Assembly: GCF_005870035.1 (NCBI RefSeq) | Contig: NZ_SWJG01000009.1 | Coordinates: 62,001-126,000 of the forward strand | DNA from: Spirosoma lacussanchae | GTDB taxonomy: Bacteria; Bacteroidota; Bacteroidia; Cytophagales; Spirosomataceae | Reading direction: 5' to 3' | DNA: 64,000 nucleotides | In this document: positions 16,785 to 24,835 of the stretch, in pieces | Position numbering within the stretch: position 1 is the first letter of the stretch | Layout of the letters: every line of letters starts with the position of its first letter | Notes under the pieces: model-generated | Databases searched by the model: none | What the model saw: the letters and a program-made list of their open reading frames with translations, nothing else | What the model was told of the DNA's origin: nothing | Position numbers and translations under genes: made by a program

Positions 16785-17480
16785 TTAGGGTTTCGCGGGT
16801 GAGAGCAGTTCACCAACTTCAAAACTGACCGTTACCCGATCGGCGCTGATATGCAGCAGTGGGTGACGGAACGGATTCAACGGCAGCTCTTCGTCGTAAT
16901 TGTCCATAATACGCTTACGGGGAATTCGCACCAGAACCGTATCGGGCAGTCCCCGAACCAGCTGGGCTGGTCCTTCCACCTGAAGGGTGCGCGGGGTCAG
17001 GTTAATCACACTCGACACCATGTAGCGGGGCGCCAGATTGATGTGCAGGCTGTCGGCAACCAGCTGAACGGTTTTGGTGAGCCGCTTGTCGAAGTGCATA
17101 TCGAGCGTATCGGCCACGACATAGTTGACCCGCAGTTTTTTTACCTGCTCGGCCAGCGCAGCCGCCAGCGACGAGGTGTTGATAATGGAAGCCTGGAGCG
17201 GGTTGGCGACTACGTAATCGACCGGATCAACCCGAAACGGCAGCCACGAGTGGCGCAGCAGGCCCCAGCCGTCGCTCGATACGTTTACCATGACCGTACG
17301 CGGCAGGGGGGAGGTAGGCACGTACAGCGAATCGTTGTAGACAAAATGGATGGGGTACTCAACATTGAGCGTATAGCCCGGTTTGTTGAGGGCGTTCAGC
17401 AGCCAGAATACAGCCGCTACGCCCAGACATAGCACGACTTTGGCCAGTTGAACCGAACGTTTTCTTCGAGTAGAATTCAC
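16785..17480 (-). CDS. YbbR-like domain protein
   Basis: A 231-aa protein with a single N-terminal TM anchor (about residues 9-27, VVLCLGVAAVFWLLNAL) and periplasmic YbbR-type beta repeats (for example LEVEGPAQLV-like RTLQVEGPAQLVRGLPDT and the VSFEVGE end). In Firmicutes such proteins regulate the c-di-AMP cyclase. In Bacteroidota the role is unclear, but the gene habitually sits beside yajC. No ATG is available near the TM segment, so GTG 17480 (VNSTRRKRS) is the likely start, after the hairpin at 17506-17562. Confidence 0.8.
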   Translation of the reverse strand: MNSTRRKRSVQLAKVVLCLGVAAVFWLLNALNKPGYTLNVEYPIHFVYNDSLYVPTSPLPRTVMVNVSSDGWGLLRHSWLPFRVDPVDYVVANPLQASIINTSSLAAALAEQVKKLRVNYVVADTLDMHFDKRLTKTVQLVADSLHINLAPRYMVSSVINLTPRTLQVEGPAQLVRGLPDTVLVRIPRKRIMDNYDEELPLNPFRHPLLHISADRVTVSFEVGELLSPAKP

Positions 17481-17505
17481 AGGATAAAGAGAGGATACGT
17501 GAACG

Positions 17506-17562
17506 GCAGAAACGCCCACAGGAGCCGTCTGCAGCGATCGGCCTGCCTGTGGGCGTTTCTGC
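17506..17562 (-). terminator. 17-bp perfect hairpin between yajC and ybbR
   Basis: Arms at 17506-17522 and 17546-17562 are perfectly complementary over 17 bp with a 23-nt loop. The right arm abuts the yajC stop codon (17563). No T-run follows in the transcription direction, so it may be a partial terminator, a processing site or a 3-prime-end stabiliser inside an operon, not a full stop. Confidence 0.6.
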
Positions 17563-17880
17563 TTACTGTTTTTCGTCGGCGGGTTTGGCGCTGGCCTCGC
17601 GTGAGATCGAACTCTTCTCGAAGGTCATCTTAACACCCCGGTCTACTTCAAGCGTAACCGTTGTGCCCTCTACTGATGCAATGCGGCCGTGGAGCCCGCC
17701 AATGGTGACGACGTTGTCGCCCTTTTTGAGGTTGTCGACAAAGTTTTTCTGGTCTTTCTGCTTCTTCTGCTGCGGACGGATCATGAAGAAATAGAAGACA
17801 ACAATGATGCCTCCCCACAGCAGTACATTCGCAATCATAGATGAGTTACCGGAGGGGATTTGTAAAAGAACAGCGTACAT
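17563..17880 (-). CDS. yajC: Preprotein translocase subunit YajC
   Basis: A 105-aa single-pass membrane protein with the family pattern VFYFFMIRPQQKKQKD just after the TM helix, then NLKKGDNVVTIGGLHGRI and VDRGVKMTFEKSSIS. YajC associates with SecDF in the Sec export machinery. It starts at ATG 17880. Gene order nusB, ytxH, DUF1573, yajC, ybbR is typical of this phylum and suggests co-transcription. Confidence 0.95.
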   Translation of the reverse strand: MYAVLLQIPSGNSSMIANVLLWGGIIVVFYFFMIRPQQKKQKDQKNFVDNLKKGDNVVTIGGLHGRIASVEGTTVTLEVDRGVKMTFEKSSISREASAKPADEKQ

Positions 17881-17929
17881 AGGTAGGTAGATTAGTTAAC
17901 AGGGAGCGGGTGCGTACCCGAGGTATAGG

Positions 17930-18379
17930 TTAGGAGCGCGTTGAGTCCGGCCGGGGGCTGACCATAGCCTTGAACTGCAGATCGGTCATGGCCGGATCGG
18001 TATTGGCAAATACGGTAATGGTTTTGTTCTGCTGGCCCATTTTGCCGCGGCTGTTGAAGCGCACTTTAATGGACGACTTGGCGCCGGGGGCAACCGGTTC
18101 GCGGGGCCACTCGGGGGTCGTACAGCCGCAGGAGGCCGTAATATTGTTGATAATCAGTGGAAATTCACCCGTGTTGGTAAAGGCGAAATCATGCTCAACG
18201 GTATCGCCTTCGGTTAGCTGGCCGAAGTCATAAATGCCGTTTTCGGCAAAGGTGATCTTCGGCATTTTGGCCGATGCGGTGGCCTGTGCCGTTTGGCCCT
18301 GCTGCCGGTTATCGCAGCTGAACTGGCTACAGCCCAGGCCGGCAATAGCCATAACAAAAAGCCAGTTTCTGAGGAGCAT
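17930..18379 (-). CDS. DUF1573 domain protein, probable lipoprotein
   Basis: A 149-aa protein with a hydrophobic signal ending in AGLGC, compatible with a lipobox. The DUF1573 Ig-like (ASH-type) domain covers most of the rest: DFGQLTEGDTVEHDFAFTNTG, ASCGCTTPEWPREPVAPG, and VRFNSRGKMGQQNKTITV. Function is unknown and location is the periplasm. A hairpin precedes its start by about 16 nt. It lies 50 bp upstream of yajC. Confidence 0.88.
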   Translation of the reverse strand: MLLRNWLFVMAIAGLGCSQFSCDNRQQGQTAQATASAKMPKITFAENGIYDFGQLTEGDTVEHDFAFTNTGEFPLIINNITASCGCTTPEWPREPVAPGAKSSIKVRFNSRGKMGQQNKTITVFANTDPAMTDLQFKAMVSPRPDSTRS

Positions 18380-18394
18380 GGGAAGCGTGTTCTC

Positions 18395-18455
18395 GTTTTC
18401 GGCTTTCGGGCGGGCAGCGTAGTATGAACAGGTCGCTAACCCGAAAGCCGAAAAC
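18395..18455 (-). terminator. 16-bp perfect hairpin between ytxH and the DUF1573 gene
   Basis: Arms 18395-18410 and 18440-18455 are perfectly complementary over 16 bp around a 29-nt loop. It lies 12 bp after the ytxH stop and 16 bp before the next start. There is no T-run downstream. It is the same style of junction hairpin as at 17506-17562. Confidence 0.6.
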
Positions 18456-18467
18456 TGGGTTGGTTGA

Positions 18468-18770
18468 TTAGGCGTTTTGTTGTTTGATCTGGGCCATCAG
18501 ACGATCAACGTCTTCCAGTAGCCGTTCGGCTTTTTCGCGGGCATCGTTAACGACCCGCTGTCCTTCGTTTTTAGACAGGTTTTCGGGCAAGTCGGCTGAT
18601 TCCATCAAGTCGTTCAGCAACTGCTCAATCTGCTCCCGGTATTTCGACAGCCGGAATGACAGCTTGTCGCGGGTGATTTTTCCCTCCTCCGGGGCGTACA
18701 ATAAGCCAATAATGGCACCGGAAATCATACCGGTCAGCAGAAATGTCAAATCGCGGCTTATGCGGCTCAT
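18468..18770 (-). CDS. YtxH-like small membrane protein
   Basis: A 100-aa protein matching the YtxH pattern: one glycine-rich membrane segment (FLLTGMISGAIIGLLYAPEEG) and then a charged, coiled-coil-prone tail. The ATG at 18770 follows an A-rich stretch and gives the usual family N-terminus (MSRISRDL). ATG 18824 would add 18 residues and cannot be excluded. It lies downstream of nusB in the same cluster. General stress proteins share this architecture, but its job is unknown. Confidence 0.78.
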   Translation of the reverse strand: MSRISRDLTFLLTGMISGAIIGLLYAPEEGKITRDKLSFRLSKYREQIEQLLNDLMESADLPENLSKNEGQRVVNDAREKAERLLEDVDRLMAQIKQQNA

Positions 18771-18880
18771 TTTTCTAAAAGGTTTCGGTGTTCCGTCTTC
18801 GGTATGCTGTTGCTTCAGCTCCATTTGGTTGGCCAGTAGCAAACCAAACACCGAAGTCGGAAAACGCAGTAACGATACGC

Positions 18881-20050
18881 TTATTTGTTATCCAGCAAGC
18901 CCCGTCCGCTCTTGCGAAGGCGACCCGACGCTTGTAGTTTTTCAGACAGGTTATCCAGAATTCCGTTGACAAACTTACCGCTTTTGGGCGTACTATAGGC
19001 CTTGGCCAGTTCGATATATTCGTTAATGGTAACTTTGACCGGGATGTTGGGAAAACTCAGTAGCTCACACACAGCGAGTTTCAGAATGATCCGATCCAGC
19101 AGGGCTACCCGCTCCACGTCCCAGTTCTGAAGCTGTTCGGCCAGGAGCTGTTCGTAGTCGGCGTCGTTTTGCAGCGATTGCTCGAACAGCGTGTTCAGAA
19201 ACCGCTCGTCTTCGTCCCAGTCGTCGGTGAGGGGTTCGAGTTGCAGACCCGTAGGGCTCTGCGCCGACTTAAGGGTCCGGATGGCCAGCCCCCGCACTAC
19301 CTCGCTGTTTTCGGTCCAGCTCAGGTCAATCTCGGCCAGGTGGTCGCGGATGGTTTCGTGCTTGAAAATCAGCGAACGCAGGACATACTGGGCCAGCGCC
19401 TGGTCTTCTTCAGTCGTGTGGGTACGCTGGGCGCAGTAGGCCCGGTAGGTGTCGTCAGTTTTCAACGCTTCCCGCAGTGCCTTACGAACAAAGCCCGGGT
19501 CTTCGGTCCACGATACCCCGTGCCGAATAGCTTCATTCTGCAACGGCTGATGGCTGGCCAGCGCCTGAATAACGGTATTATCGTTGAGGGTCGACTCGAA
19601 CGGGAAGGGGGCTTCGTCTACATCGCGATACTGGCGTTCGCTATCGATGCGGGCCGCGTGAGCCAGTTCGACCAGCAGCAGCAGCACCCGCAGGTAGTCG
19701 TCGTAGATACCGTTCACCTGCTTGATCATCATCTGCGCCAGGTGCTGCCGGTCTTTCTTGGTCCGAATCCGGTAAAAGACCAGCCCATCGTTGGCGGCTT
19801 TGATCACCTTGGTCGGCGCATCGTCGTCCTGAGCGGGCTGATCGGTTTTGATGGCTTCCTCGAACAGCAGGCCGGCCAGTTTCCGGTACCCTTCGAGCTG
19901 CCGCTTGTTTTGCGGCTCCATCGAGTTCAGGTCGGGCTGAAACAAGTCGTCGATACCGTCGAGAGCCAATTGCTGGTTTGAAGATTCAGCCTGCCGAAGC
20001 GCGTAGAGCGCCTGCATGACCTTGATTCGGAGTAATCGCCTATTCAACAT
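18881..20050 (-). CDS. nusB: Transcription antitermination factor NusB, extended form
   Basis: A 389-aa protein, much longer than the roughly 140-aa E. coli NusB. The N-terminal helix MLNRRLLRIKVMQALYALR and the C-terminal signature INEYIELAKAYSTPKSGKF are NusB hallmarks, with an internal stretch of more than 200 residues between them. NusB binds boxA RNA with S10 in rRNA antitermination. Long NusB proteins occur in Bacteroidota. The start at ATG 20050 fits the promoter at 20103. It heads the minus-strand cluster down to ybbR. Confidence 0.9.
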   Translation of the reverse strand: MLNRRLLRIKVMQALYALRQAESSNQQLALDGIDDLFQPDLNSMEPQNKRQLEGYRKLAGLLFEEAIKTDQPAQDDDAPTKVIKAANDGLVFYRIRTKKDRQHLAQMMIKQVNGIYDDYLRVLLLLVELAHAARIDSERQYRDVDEAPFPFESTLNDNTVIQALASHQPLQNEAIRHGVSWTEDPGFVRKALREALKTDDTYRAYCAQRTHTTEEDQALAQYVLRSLIFKHETIRDHLAEIDLSWTENSEVVRGLAIRTLKSAQSPTGLQLEPLTDDWDEDERFLNTLFEQSLQNDADYEQLLAEQLQNWDVERVALLDRIILKLAVCELLSFPNIPVKVTINEYIELAKAYSTPKSGKFVNGILDNLSEKLQASGRLRKSGRGLLDNK

Positions 20051-20102
20051 CCGCCTTACACTAGTTATTCTACCGATAAAAAAAGAACTGTCGTATGAAT
20101 TG

Positions 20103-20134
20103 CAAAAATACGGCCTATTCCGTAGTTTTCCCAA
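20103..20134 (-). promoter_or_regulatory. Promoter of the nusB cluster (TTG-N21-TATTTTTG)
   Basis: On the minus strand TATTTTTG (20110-20103) matches TAnnTTTG, with TTG at 20134-20132, 21 bp upstream. The predicted start is near 20097, giving a leader of about 45 nt to ATG 20050. Confidence 0.72.
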
Positions 20135-20174
20135 TCACTGCCGTTCTATGAACTAACCTATCCCTTCCTTCCTC

Positions 20175-20849
20175 ATGTTCCTGTTTACCCGACGAGCCCG
20201 CGGTTTGCGAACCGTTGCTGCGCTGTGTTGCCTGGTTGCCGTAAGCGCCTGCCAGACAACGTCCCCCGCTTATTTTCAATCCCAGTCCAACTCCGTCAGC
20301 CGGCTGGCTGCTCCAGAACTTCCGGCGGCTCTGACCGATTCACTGCCCGAGGCCATCCCTTCCGACGCCCTGACTTTGCCCGATGATAAACCGGCGGTTG
20401 GGCTGGCAACAACTTCAGCGACCACGGGAGCTTCTGATAAACGACCCGTCCGGCATCTCAACCCCGAAGGTCGCTCCCGGCGACAGATTCGGCGCCTGAT
20501 CGATCTGATGCCGATGGCGCACGTGCCGGTGCATACCGAACAGATCGACCGCCATAGCCCGGTCCGGAAAACCCACCCGATGGGACTGGCGGCCCTGGGG
20601 CTGGCCGTATTATCCTACGGCTCGCTGCTGGTGGGCGGCAGCACGCTGCTCTGGGTCCTGAGTCTGGTATTCCCGCTGGCGGCCGTGCTGATGGGTGTCG
20701 CCAGTCTGACGGCTATTCACCGCAACCGGGATCGGTATCGGGGTAAAGGCTGGGCCATGGCGGCCATCGTTGTCGGCACCGGGGCCATAGGCCTGGCCCT
20801 GGTTGCGGTAGCGGCCCTGTCGGTATCCCGGGTGGTGTGGGAGAAATAG
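20175..20849 (+). CDS. Lipoprotein with C-terminal DUF4190-like membrane domain
   Basis: A 224-aa protein. The signal peptide ends in the lipobox VSAC, a Ser/Pro/Ala-rich linker of about 100 residues follows, and two strongly hydrophobic helices near the C-terminus (about 137-175 and 194-217) flank a short RNRDRYRGKGWA loop as in DUF4190-type proteins. Function is unknown. It is divergent from nusB and followed after 54 bp by the ABC exporter gene on the same strand. Confidence 0.75.
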   Translation: MFLFTRRARGLRTVAALCCLVAVSACQTTSPAYFQSQSNSVSRLAAPELPAALTDSLPEAIPSDALTLPDDKPAVGLATTSATTGASDKRPVRHLNPEGRSRRQIRRLIDLMPMAHVPVHTEQIDRHSPVRKTHPMGLAALGLAVLSYGSLLVGGSTLLWVLSLVFPLAAVLMGVASLTAIHRNRDRYRGKGWAMAAIVVGTGAIGLALVAVAALSVSRVVWEK

Positions 20850-20903
20850 TGCAACCTTTTGACCTACCCTGTCGTTAGCCCATAAACGCAGTTTGGCTGT
20901 CTT

Positions 20904-22685
20904 GTGAAAGCACTTTCCTATCTCAATAAATACCTCCTCAAGTATAAGTGGTACCTGATTCTGGGGGGCGTATTTACCATCATTTCCAACCTGTTTGGCA
21001 TTTTTCCGGCGCAGCTGGTGCGGTATGCGCTCGACCTCGTTCGCGAAACGCTCGACATCTATTACCTATACGACCAGTCGCCGTTACAGGCTTCGCTCTA
21101 CGACGTCTTCGCGTTCAGCCTGCTGCTGTTTGCGGGGGGAACGCTGGTGCTGGCGCTGCTGAAGGGCTTTTTCCTGTTTCTGGTCCGGCAAACGCTGATC
21201 GTCATGTCGCGCCATGTGGAGTATGACCTCAAAAATGAAATTTACGATCACTACCAGACCCTGCCACTGAGTTTCTACCGCCAGCACAACACCGGCGATC
21301 TGATGGCCCGTATTTCGGAAGATGTCAGCAAGGTCAGAATGTACGTCGGGCCCAGTATCATGTACGGTCTCAACCTGATCGTGCTGTTCATTCTGGTCAT
21401 CACCTACATGGTCAGCATCAACGCCCGCCTGTCGCTGTACGTGCTGCTGCCGCTTCCCATACTGTCGGTAGCCATCTATCTGGTCAACAACATCATTATT
21501 CGTCGTTCGGAGGAGATTCAGCGGTCACTCTCGCGGCTGTCGACCTACGTGCAGGAAGCTTTTTCGGGCATACGGGTACTGAAGGCGTTTGTGCAGGAGC
21601 AGAACTCAGCCGCCAAATTTGAGCTGGAGAGCGACGAGTACCGGCAAAAATCGCTCAGCCTAACGCGGGTCGACTCGCTGTTTTTTCCCATTGTGGCCAT
21701 TCTGGTGGGGCTGAGTAATATTCTGGTCGTTTACGTCGGTGGGCAGGAGATTCTGGCGGGTCGGCTGACGCCCGGCAACATCACCGAATTTATCCTGTAC
21801 GTGAACATGCTGACCTGGCCCGTCATGGCGCTCGGCTGGACAACGAGCCAGACCCAGCGGGCCGCAGCCTCGCAGGAGCGGATCAACGAGTTTCTGCGCA
21901 TCAAAACCGACATCGTTTCGCAGAAGGATGTGAAGCGCGAGATCGCGGGCGACATCGAGTTCAAAAACGTTCGGTTCGTGTACCCCGATTCAGGCATCGT
22001 AGCCATCAAAAACTTCTCGATGCGCGTACGGGCGGGCGAAACCGTCGCGATCCTGGGCACAACCGGCTCAGGCAAAACGACACTAGCCAACCTGCTGACG
22101 CGGATGTACGACGTCTCGTCGGGCGAGATCCGGATCGATGGGCTGCCGCTGAAAGACTATAACCTGACCAGCGTTCGGGAGCAGATGGGCTACGTACCGC
22201 AGGATGTGTTCCTTTTCTCCGATACCATCAGCGACAACGTACGGTTCGGCAAACCCAACCTGCCCCAGGAACGGGTCGAGCAGGCCATTCGCGATGCCGA
22301 TCTGTATCAGAACGTAATCGAGTTTCCGGAGCAGTTCGACACCCGCGTGGGCGAGCGGGGCGTTACCCTCTCGGGCGGTCAGAAACAGCGGCTGAGCATT
22401 GCCCGCGCCATTGCCCGCGATCCTAAAATCCTGATTCTGGACGACTGTCTGTCGGCGGTCGATACCAACACCGAAAATATCATTCTCAACAACCTCCGGC
22501 GCATCATGGCCGACCGGACTTCGGTGGTTATTTCGCACCGCGTCTCATCGGCCAAACTCGCCGACTACATCGTCATGCTCGATGATGGCGAGATCGTTGA
22601 AGAAGGCACCCATACCGAGCTGATCAGCCGCAACGGCGCCTACCGCGAACTCTACGAAAAGCAGCTGCAGACCGAGGAGGTGTAA
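20904..22685 (+). CDS. ABC exporter, fused permease and ATPase (MsbA-like)
   Basis: A 593-aa half transporter: a six-TM ABC_membrane domain (about 15-310) and a nucleotide-binding domain (about 345-590). Walker A is GTTGSGKTT, the signature is LSGGQKQRLSIARA, Walker B is ILILDDCLSAVD with Asp in the catalytic-base position (D-D in place of the usual D-E), and the H-loop is ISHRV. The dimer exports lipids or drugs across the inner membrane; the substrate is not deducible. It uses a GTG start at 20904. The Asp-for-Glu change after Walker B could slow ATP turnover and deserves note. Confidence 0.92.
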   Translation: MKALSYLNKYLLKYKWYLILGGVFTIISNLFGIFPAQLVRYALDLVRETLDIYYLYDQSPLQASLYDVFAFSLLLFAGGTLVLALLKGFFLFLVRQTLIVMSRHVEYDLKNEIYDHYQTLPLSFYRQHNTGDLMARISEDVSKVRMYVGPSIMYGLNLIVLFILVITYMVSINARLSLYVLLPLPILSVAIYLVNNIIIRRSEEIQRSLSRLSTYVQEAFSGIRVLKAFVQEQNSAAKFELESDEYRQKSLSLTRVDSLFFPIVAILVGLSNILVVYVGGQEILAGRLTPGNITEFILYVNMLTWPVMALGWTTSQTQRAAASQERINEFLRIKTDIVSQKDVKREIAGDIEFKNVRFVYPDSGIVAIKNFSMRVRAGETVAILGTTGSGKTTLANLLTRMYDVSSGEIRIDGLPLKDYNLTSVREQMGYVPQDVFLFSDTISDNVRFGKPNLPQERVEQAIRDADLYQNVIEFPEQFDTRVGERGVTLSGGQKQRLSIARAIARDPKILILDDCLSAVDTNTENIILNNLRRIMADRTSVVISHRVSSAKLADYIVMLDDGEIVEEGTHTELISRNGAYRELYEKQLQTEEV

Positions 22686-22803
22686 GTGATTTACGAATTA
22701 TGATGTACGGCAGGGCGGAGGTATTTCGGTATCTTCGTCTTTCTTGTTCATAAAGTATTCGGTTTCGGTACCGACAGCAGTAGAGTACAAACAGGCTAAA
22801 GCA

Positions 22804-24054
22804 ATGGCTACAGAAAATCCCCGCGTCTGGTTTAAAAGCATCTCGCTCGAAAACGTCCGTTCGTTCGGTGCGAAGCAGACCATTTACTTTACCAGCGATG
22901 GCACTAAGGACGGTGAGCTGGCCCAGTGGAACGTGATCCTGGGTGATAACGGAACGGGAAAGACAACGGTGCTGAAGGGTTTGTGCCTAGATGAAAAAGG
23001 TGTTACGGTAAGCCCACACTGGTTTATGCGTGAACATAAGGATGCTAAAGTTGGAATCGGTAGATCAGACGGTACAAATGTGTATGAATATCGATTTAAG
23101 CTACATATAAATGTACACAGGGATGGACTCTACACTACAGTCGAAGACACCCATCCTATCATAGAGAAGGGGGGGGATTCTCACCAAAAGCCATATGTTT
23201 TTGCGTATGGAGCGGCTAGGCGTATAGGTATAACAGGAATAACTGAAGAGCAGGCAGGCACAACCAAAAGTCTTTTTGATGAAAATGCGACCTTGGTTAA
23301 TGCTGAAGAGCTTTTGATAATTGCCGATTATTCAGATTTGAAAAATGAATCGATAGGAAACAATAAATATGGATTGGTTTCCAGCATTATAAAACGTTTG
23401 TTGGGCCAGGAAATAGCAGGTATTACTATCGTGCCTAACGCGCTTAACAGGTTTGGTCCACCCAAAGTGTATTTTCAAACGCACTACGGTAAGGTGCTTC
23501 TTCACGAACTGAGCCTCGGATACAAAACGCTTATTGCCTGGATGGTCGACTTTGCCAAAGGCCTGCTTGACCGATACCCCGATAGCCCCGACCCGCTGGC
23601 TGAACCGGCCGTTTGCCTGGTCGACGAAATCGACCTGCACCTACACCCGAAATTTCAGCGGAGCATTATAAAATTCCTGACCGAGACATTCCCAAACACC
23701 CAGTTTATCGTAACGGCGCACAGCCCGCTGGTTGTGCAGTCGGCTCAAAACGCCAACATTGTTCTGCTGAAGCGCGAAGGAGATGAAACGCACGTGGCGC
23801 AGGGCATCGACGTACATAGCTGGCGGATCGATCAGATTCTAAGCAGCGATCTGTTTGGCGAAATCAGTTCGCGACCGCCCGCCACTGAAGAGCGTATGCA
23901 GCGTAGACGAGCTTTACTGTTGCAGGATGAGCGCACCGAACAGGAAAATCAAGAACTGGCCCGGCTGGAGGAGGAACTCGGTACACTGACAGCAGCGGAG
24001 TCTCAGGAAGCGCTTAAAGCCCTTGAATTGATTAGCAAATCGTTGACCCATTGA
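22804..24054 (+). CDS. ptuA: Septu system ATPase PtuA
   Basis: A 416-aa SMC/ABC-like AAA ATPase: Walker A GDNGTGKT at 47-54, signature-like LSLGYKTL at 236-243, Walker B CLVDEIDLHLHP with Asp274-Glu275, and H-loop TAHSP at 304-308. Followed after 7 bp by an HNH nuclease of the PtuB type, this is the two-gene Septu antiphage system, in which PtuA assembles with PtuB and licenses nucleic-acid cleavage during infection. ATG 22804 is chosen; an upstream TTG is implausible. The centre of the gene (about 22990-23460) is AT-rich and codon-unusual compared with both ends. A run of eight G lies at 23169-23176. Confidence 0.85.
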   Translation: MATENPRVWFKSISLENVRSFGAKQTIYFTSDGTKDGELAQWNVILGDNGTGKTTVLKGLCLDEKGVTVSPHWFMREHKDAKVGIGRSDGTNVYEYRFKLHINVHRDGLYTTVEDTHPIIEKGGDSHQKPYVFAYGAARRIGITGITEEQAGTTKSLFDENATLVNAEELLIIADYSDLKNESIGNNKYGLVSSIIKRLLGQEIAGITIVPNALNRFGPPKVYFQTHYGKVLLHELSLGYKTLIAWMVDFAKGLLDRYPDSPDPLAEPAVCLVDEIDLHLHPKFQRSIIKFLTETFPNTQFIVTAHSPLVVQSAQNANIVLLKREGDETHVAQGIDVHSWRIDQILSSDLFGEISSRPPATEERMQRRRALLLQDERTEQENQELARLEEELGTLTAAESQEALKALELISKSLTH

Positions 24055-24061
24055 GTCGCCT

Positions 24062-24802
24062 GTGATCAAGCTTGACAAATCTACCGCACAGACACCGGCG
24101 ATCTTGGCAGAAAATGGACGAGGAGAAAAGGCAACCAGACAGCTGGAAGTTGATTTTAACGAGGGTAAAACCAACTTCGTTTTTCAAAAATCTATTTACG
24201 GGCATGTTTCGGTAAAGACAACACTGAAGCAATTGCAACACAGCAAATGCTGTTTCTGCGAAACCCACATTAGTCATGTGTTGCACGGCGATGTAGAGCA
24301 TTTCAGACCCAAGGCCGGTTATCAGATTGATGAGCATCAGCCGCTGCAGAAGCCAGGTTACTACTGGCTGGCTTATGACTTTGCCAATCTGTTTTTTTGC
24401 TGTCAGATCTGTAATCAGGTGTATAAAAAGAACTATTTCCCACTGGCTGACGAAAGCAGACGTGCCGGCTCACATCGAGATGATTACAGGGAAGAAGATA
24501 GCCTGATTCTGCATCCGGCTCTTGATAATATTGACGACCATCTGATTTTTGAAGCTGAAATCATTAAGCCTAAAAATGGCTCACGCCAAGGCGCCGAAAC
24601 AATCAAGCGTACCGGACTCAACCGCGAACTTTTACTCAAGGAGCGGCTCGAGCATTTGAAGAAATTACGTCTGCTTGAAAAAGCCATAACACGTCAGGGT
24701 GGCGAACTGGCCGACGAGATTCGACAGGCGTTTAAAGAATGGGGGAAGCCCCACAGCCTGTTTTCGGCCATGGTCCGCGCTAACTTCCCGGACCTGATCT
24801 GA
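24062..24802 (+). CDS. ptuB: Septu system HNH endonuclease PtuB
   Basis: A 246-aa HNH nuclease of the TIGR02646/PtuB type. Signature blocks are CCFCE at 63-67, GDVEHFRPK at 76-84 (catalytic His80), YYWLAYDFANLFFCCQICN at 100-118 and KKNYFPL at 122-128; the cysteines form the structural zinc site. It starts with GTG at 24062, 7 bp after the ptuA stop, implying translation coupled to ptuA. No retron reverse transcriptase lies nearby, so this is the stand-alone form, not the retron-linked one. Flanking genes are ordinary host genes. Confidence 0.87.
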   Translation: MIKLDKSTAQTPAILAENGRGEKATRQLEVDFNEGKTNFVFQKSIYGHVSVKTTLKQLQHSKCCFCETHISHVLHGDVEHFRPKAGYQIDEHQPLQKPGYYWLAYDFANLFFCCQICNQVYKKNYFPLADESRRAGSHRDDYREEDSLILHPALDNIDDHLIFEAEIIKPKNGSRQGAETIKRTGLNRELLLKERLEHLKKLRLLEKAITRQGGELADEIRQAFKEWGKPHSLFSAMVRANFPDLI

Positions 24803-24835
24803 AACAAAACGCCCCCGGTTTCAGATTCTGACAGT

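Noticed and set aside
22686-24835. Attachment-site direct repeats flanking the Septu cassette
   Set aside because: Comparing the two borders by eye gave no convincing direct repeat and no tRNA gene.
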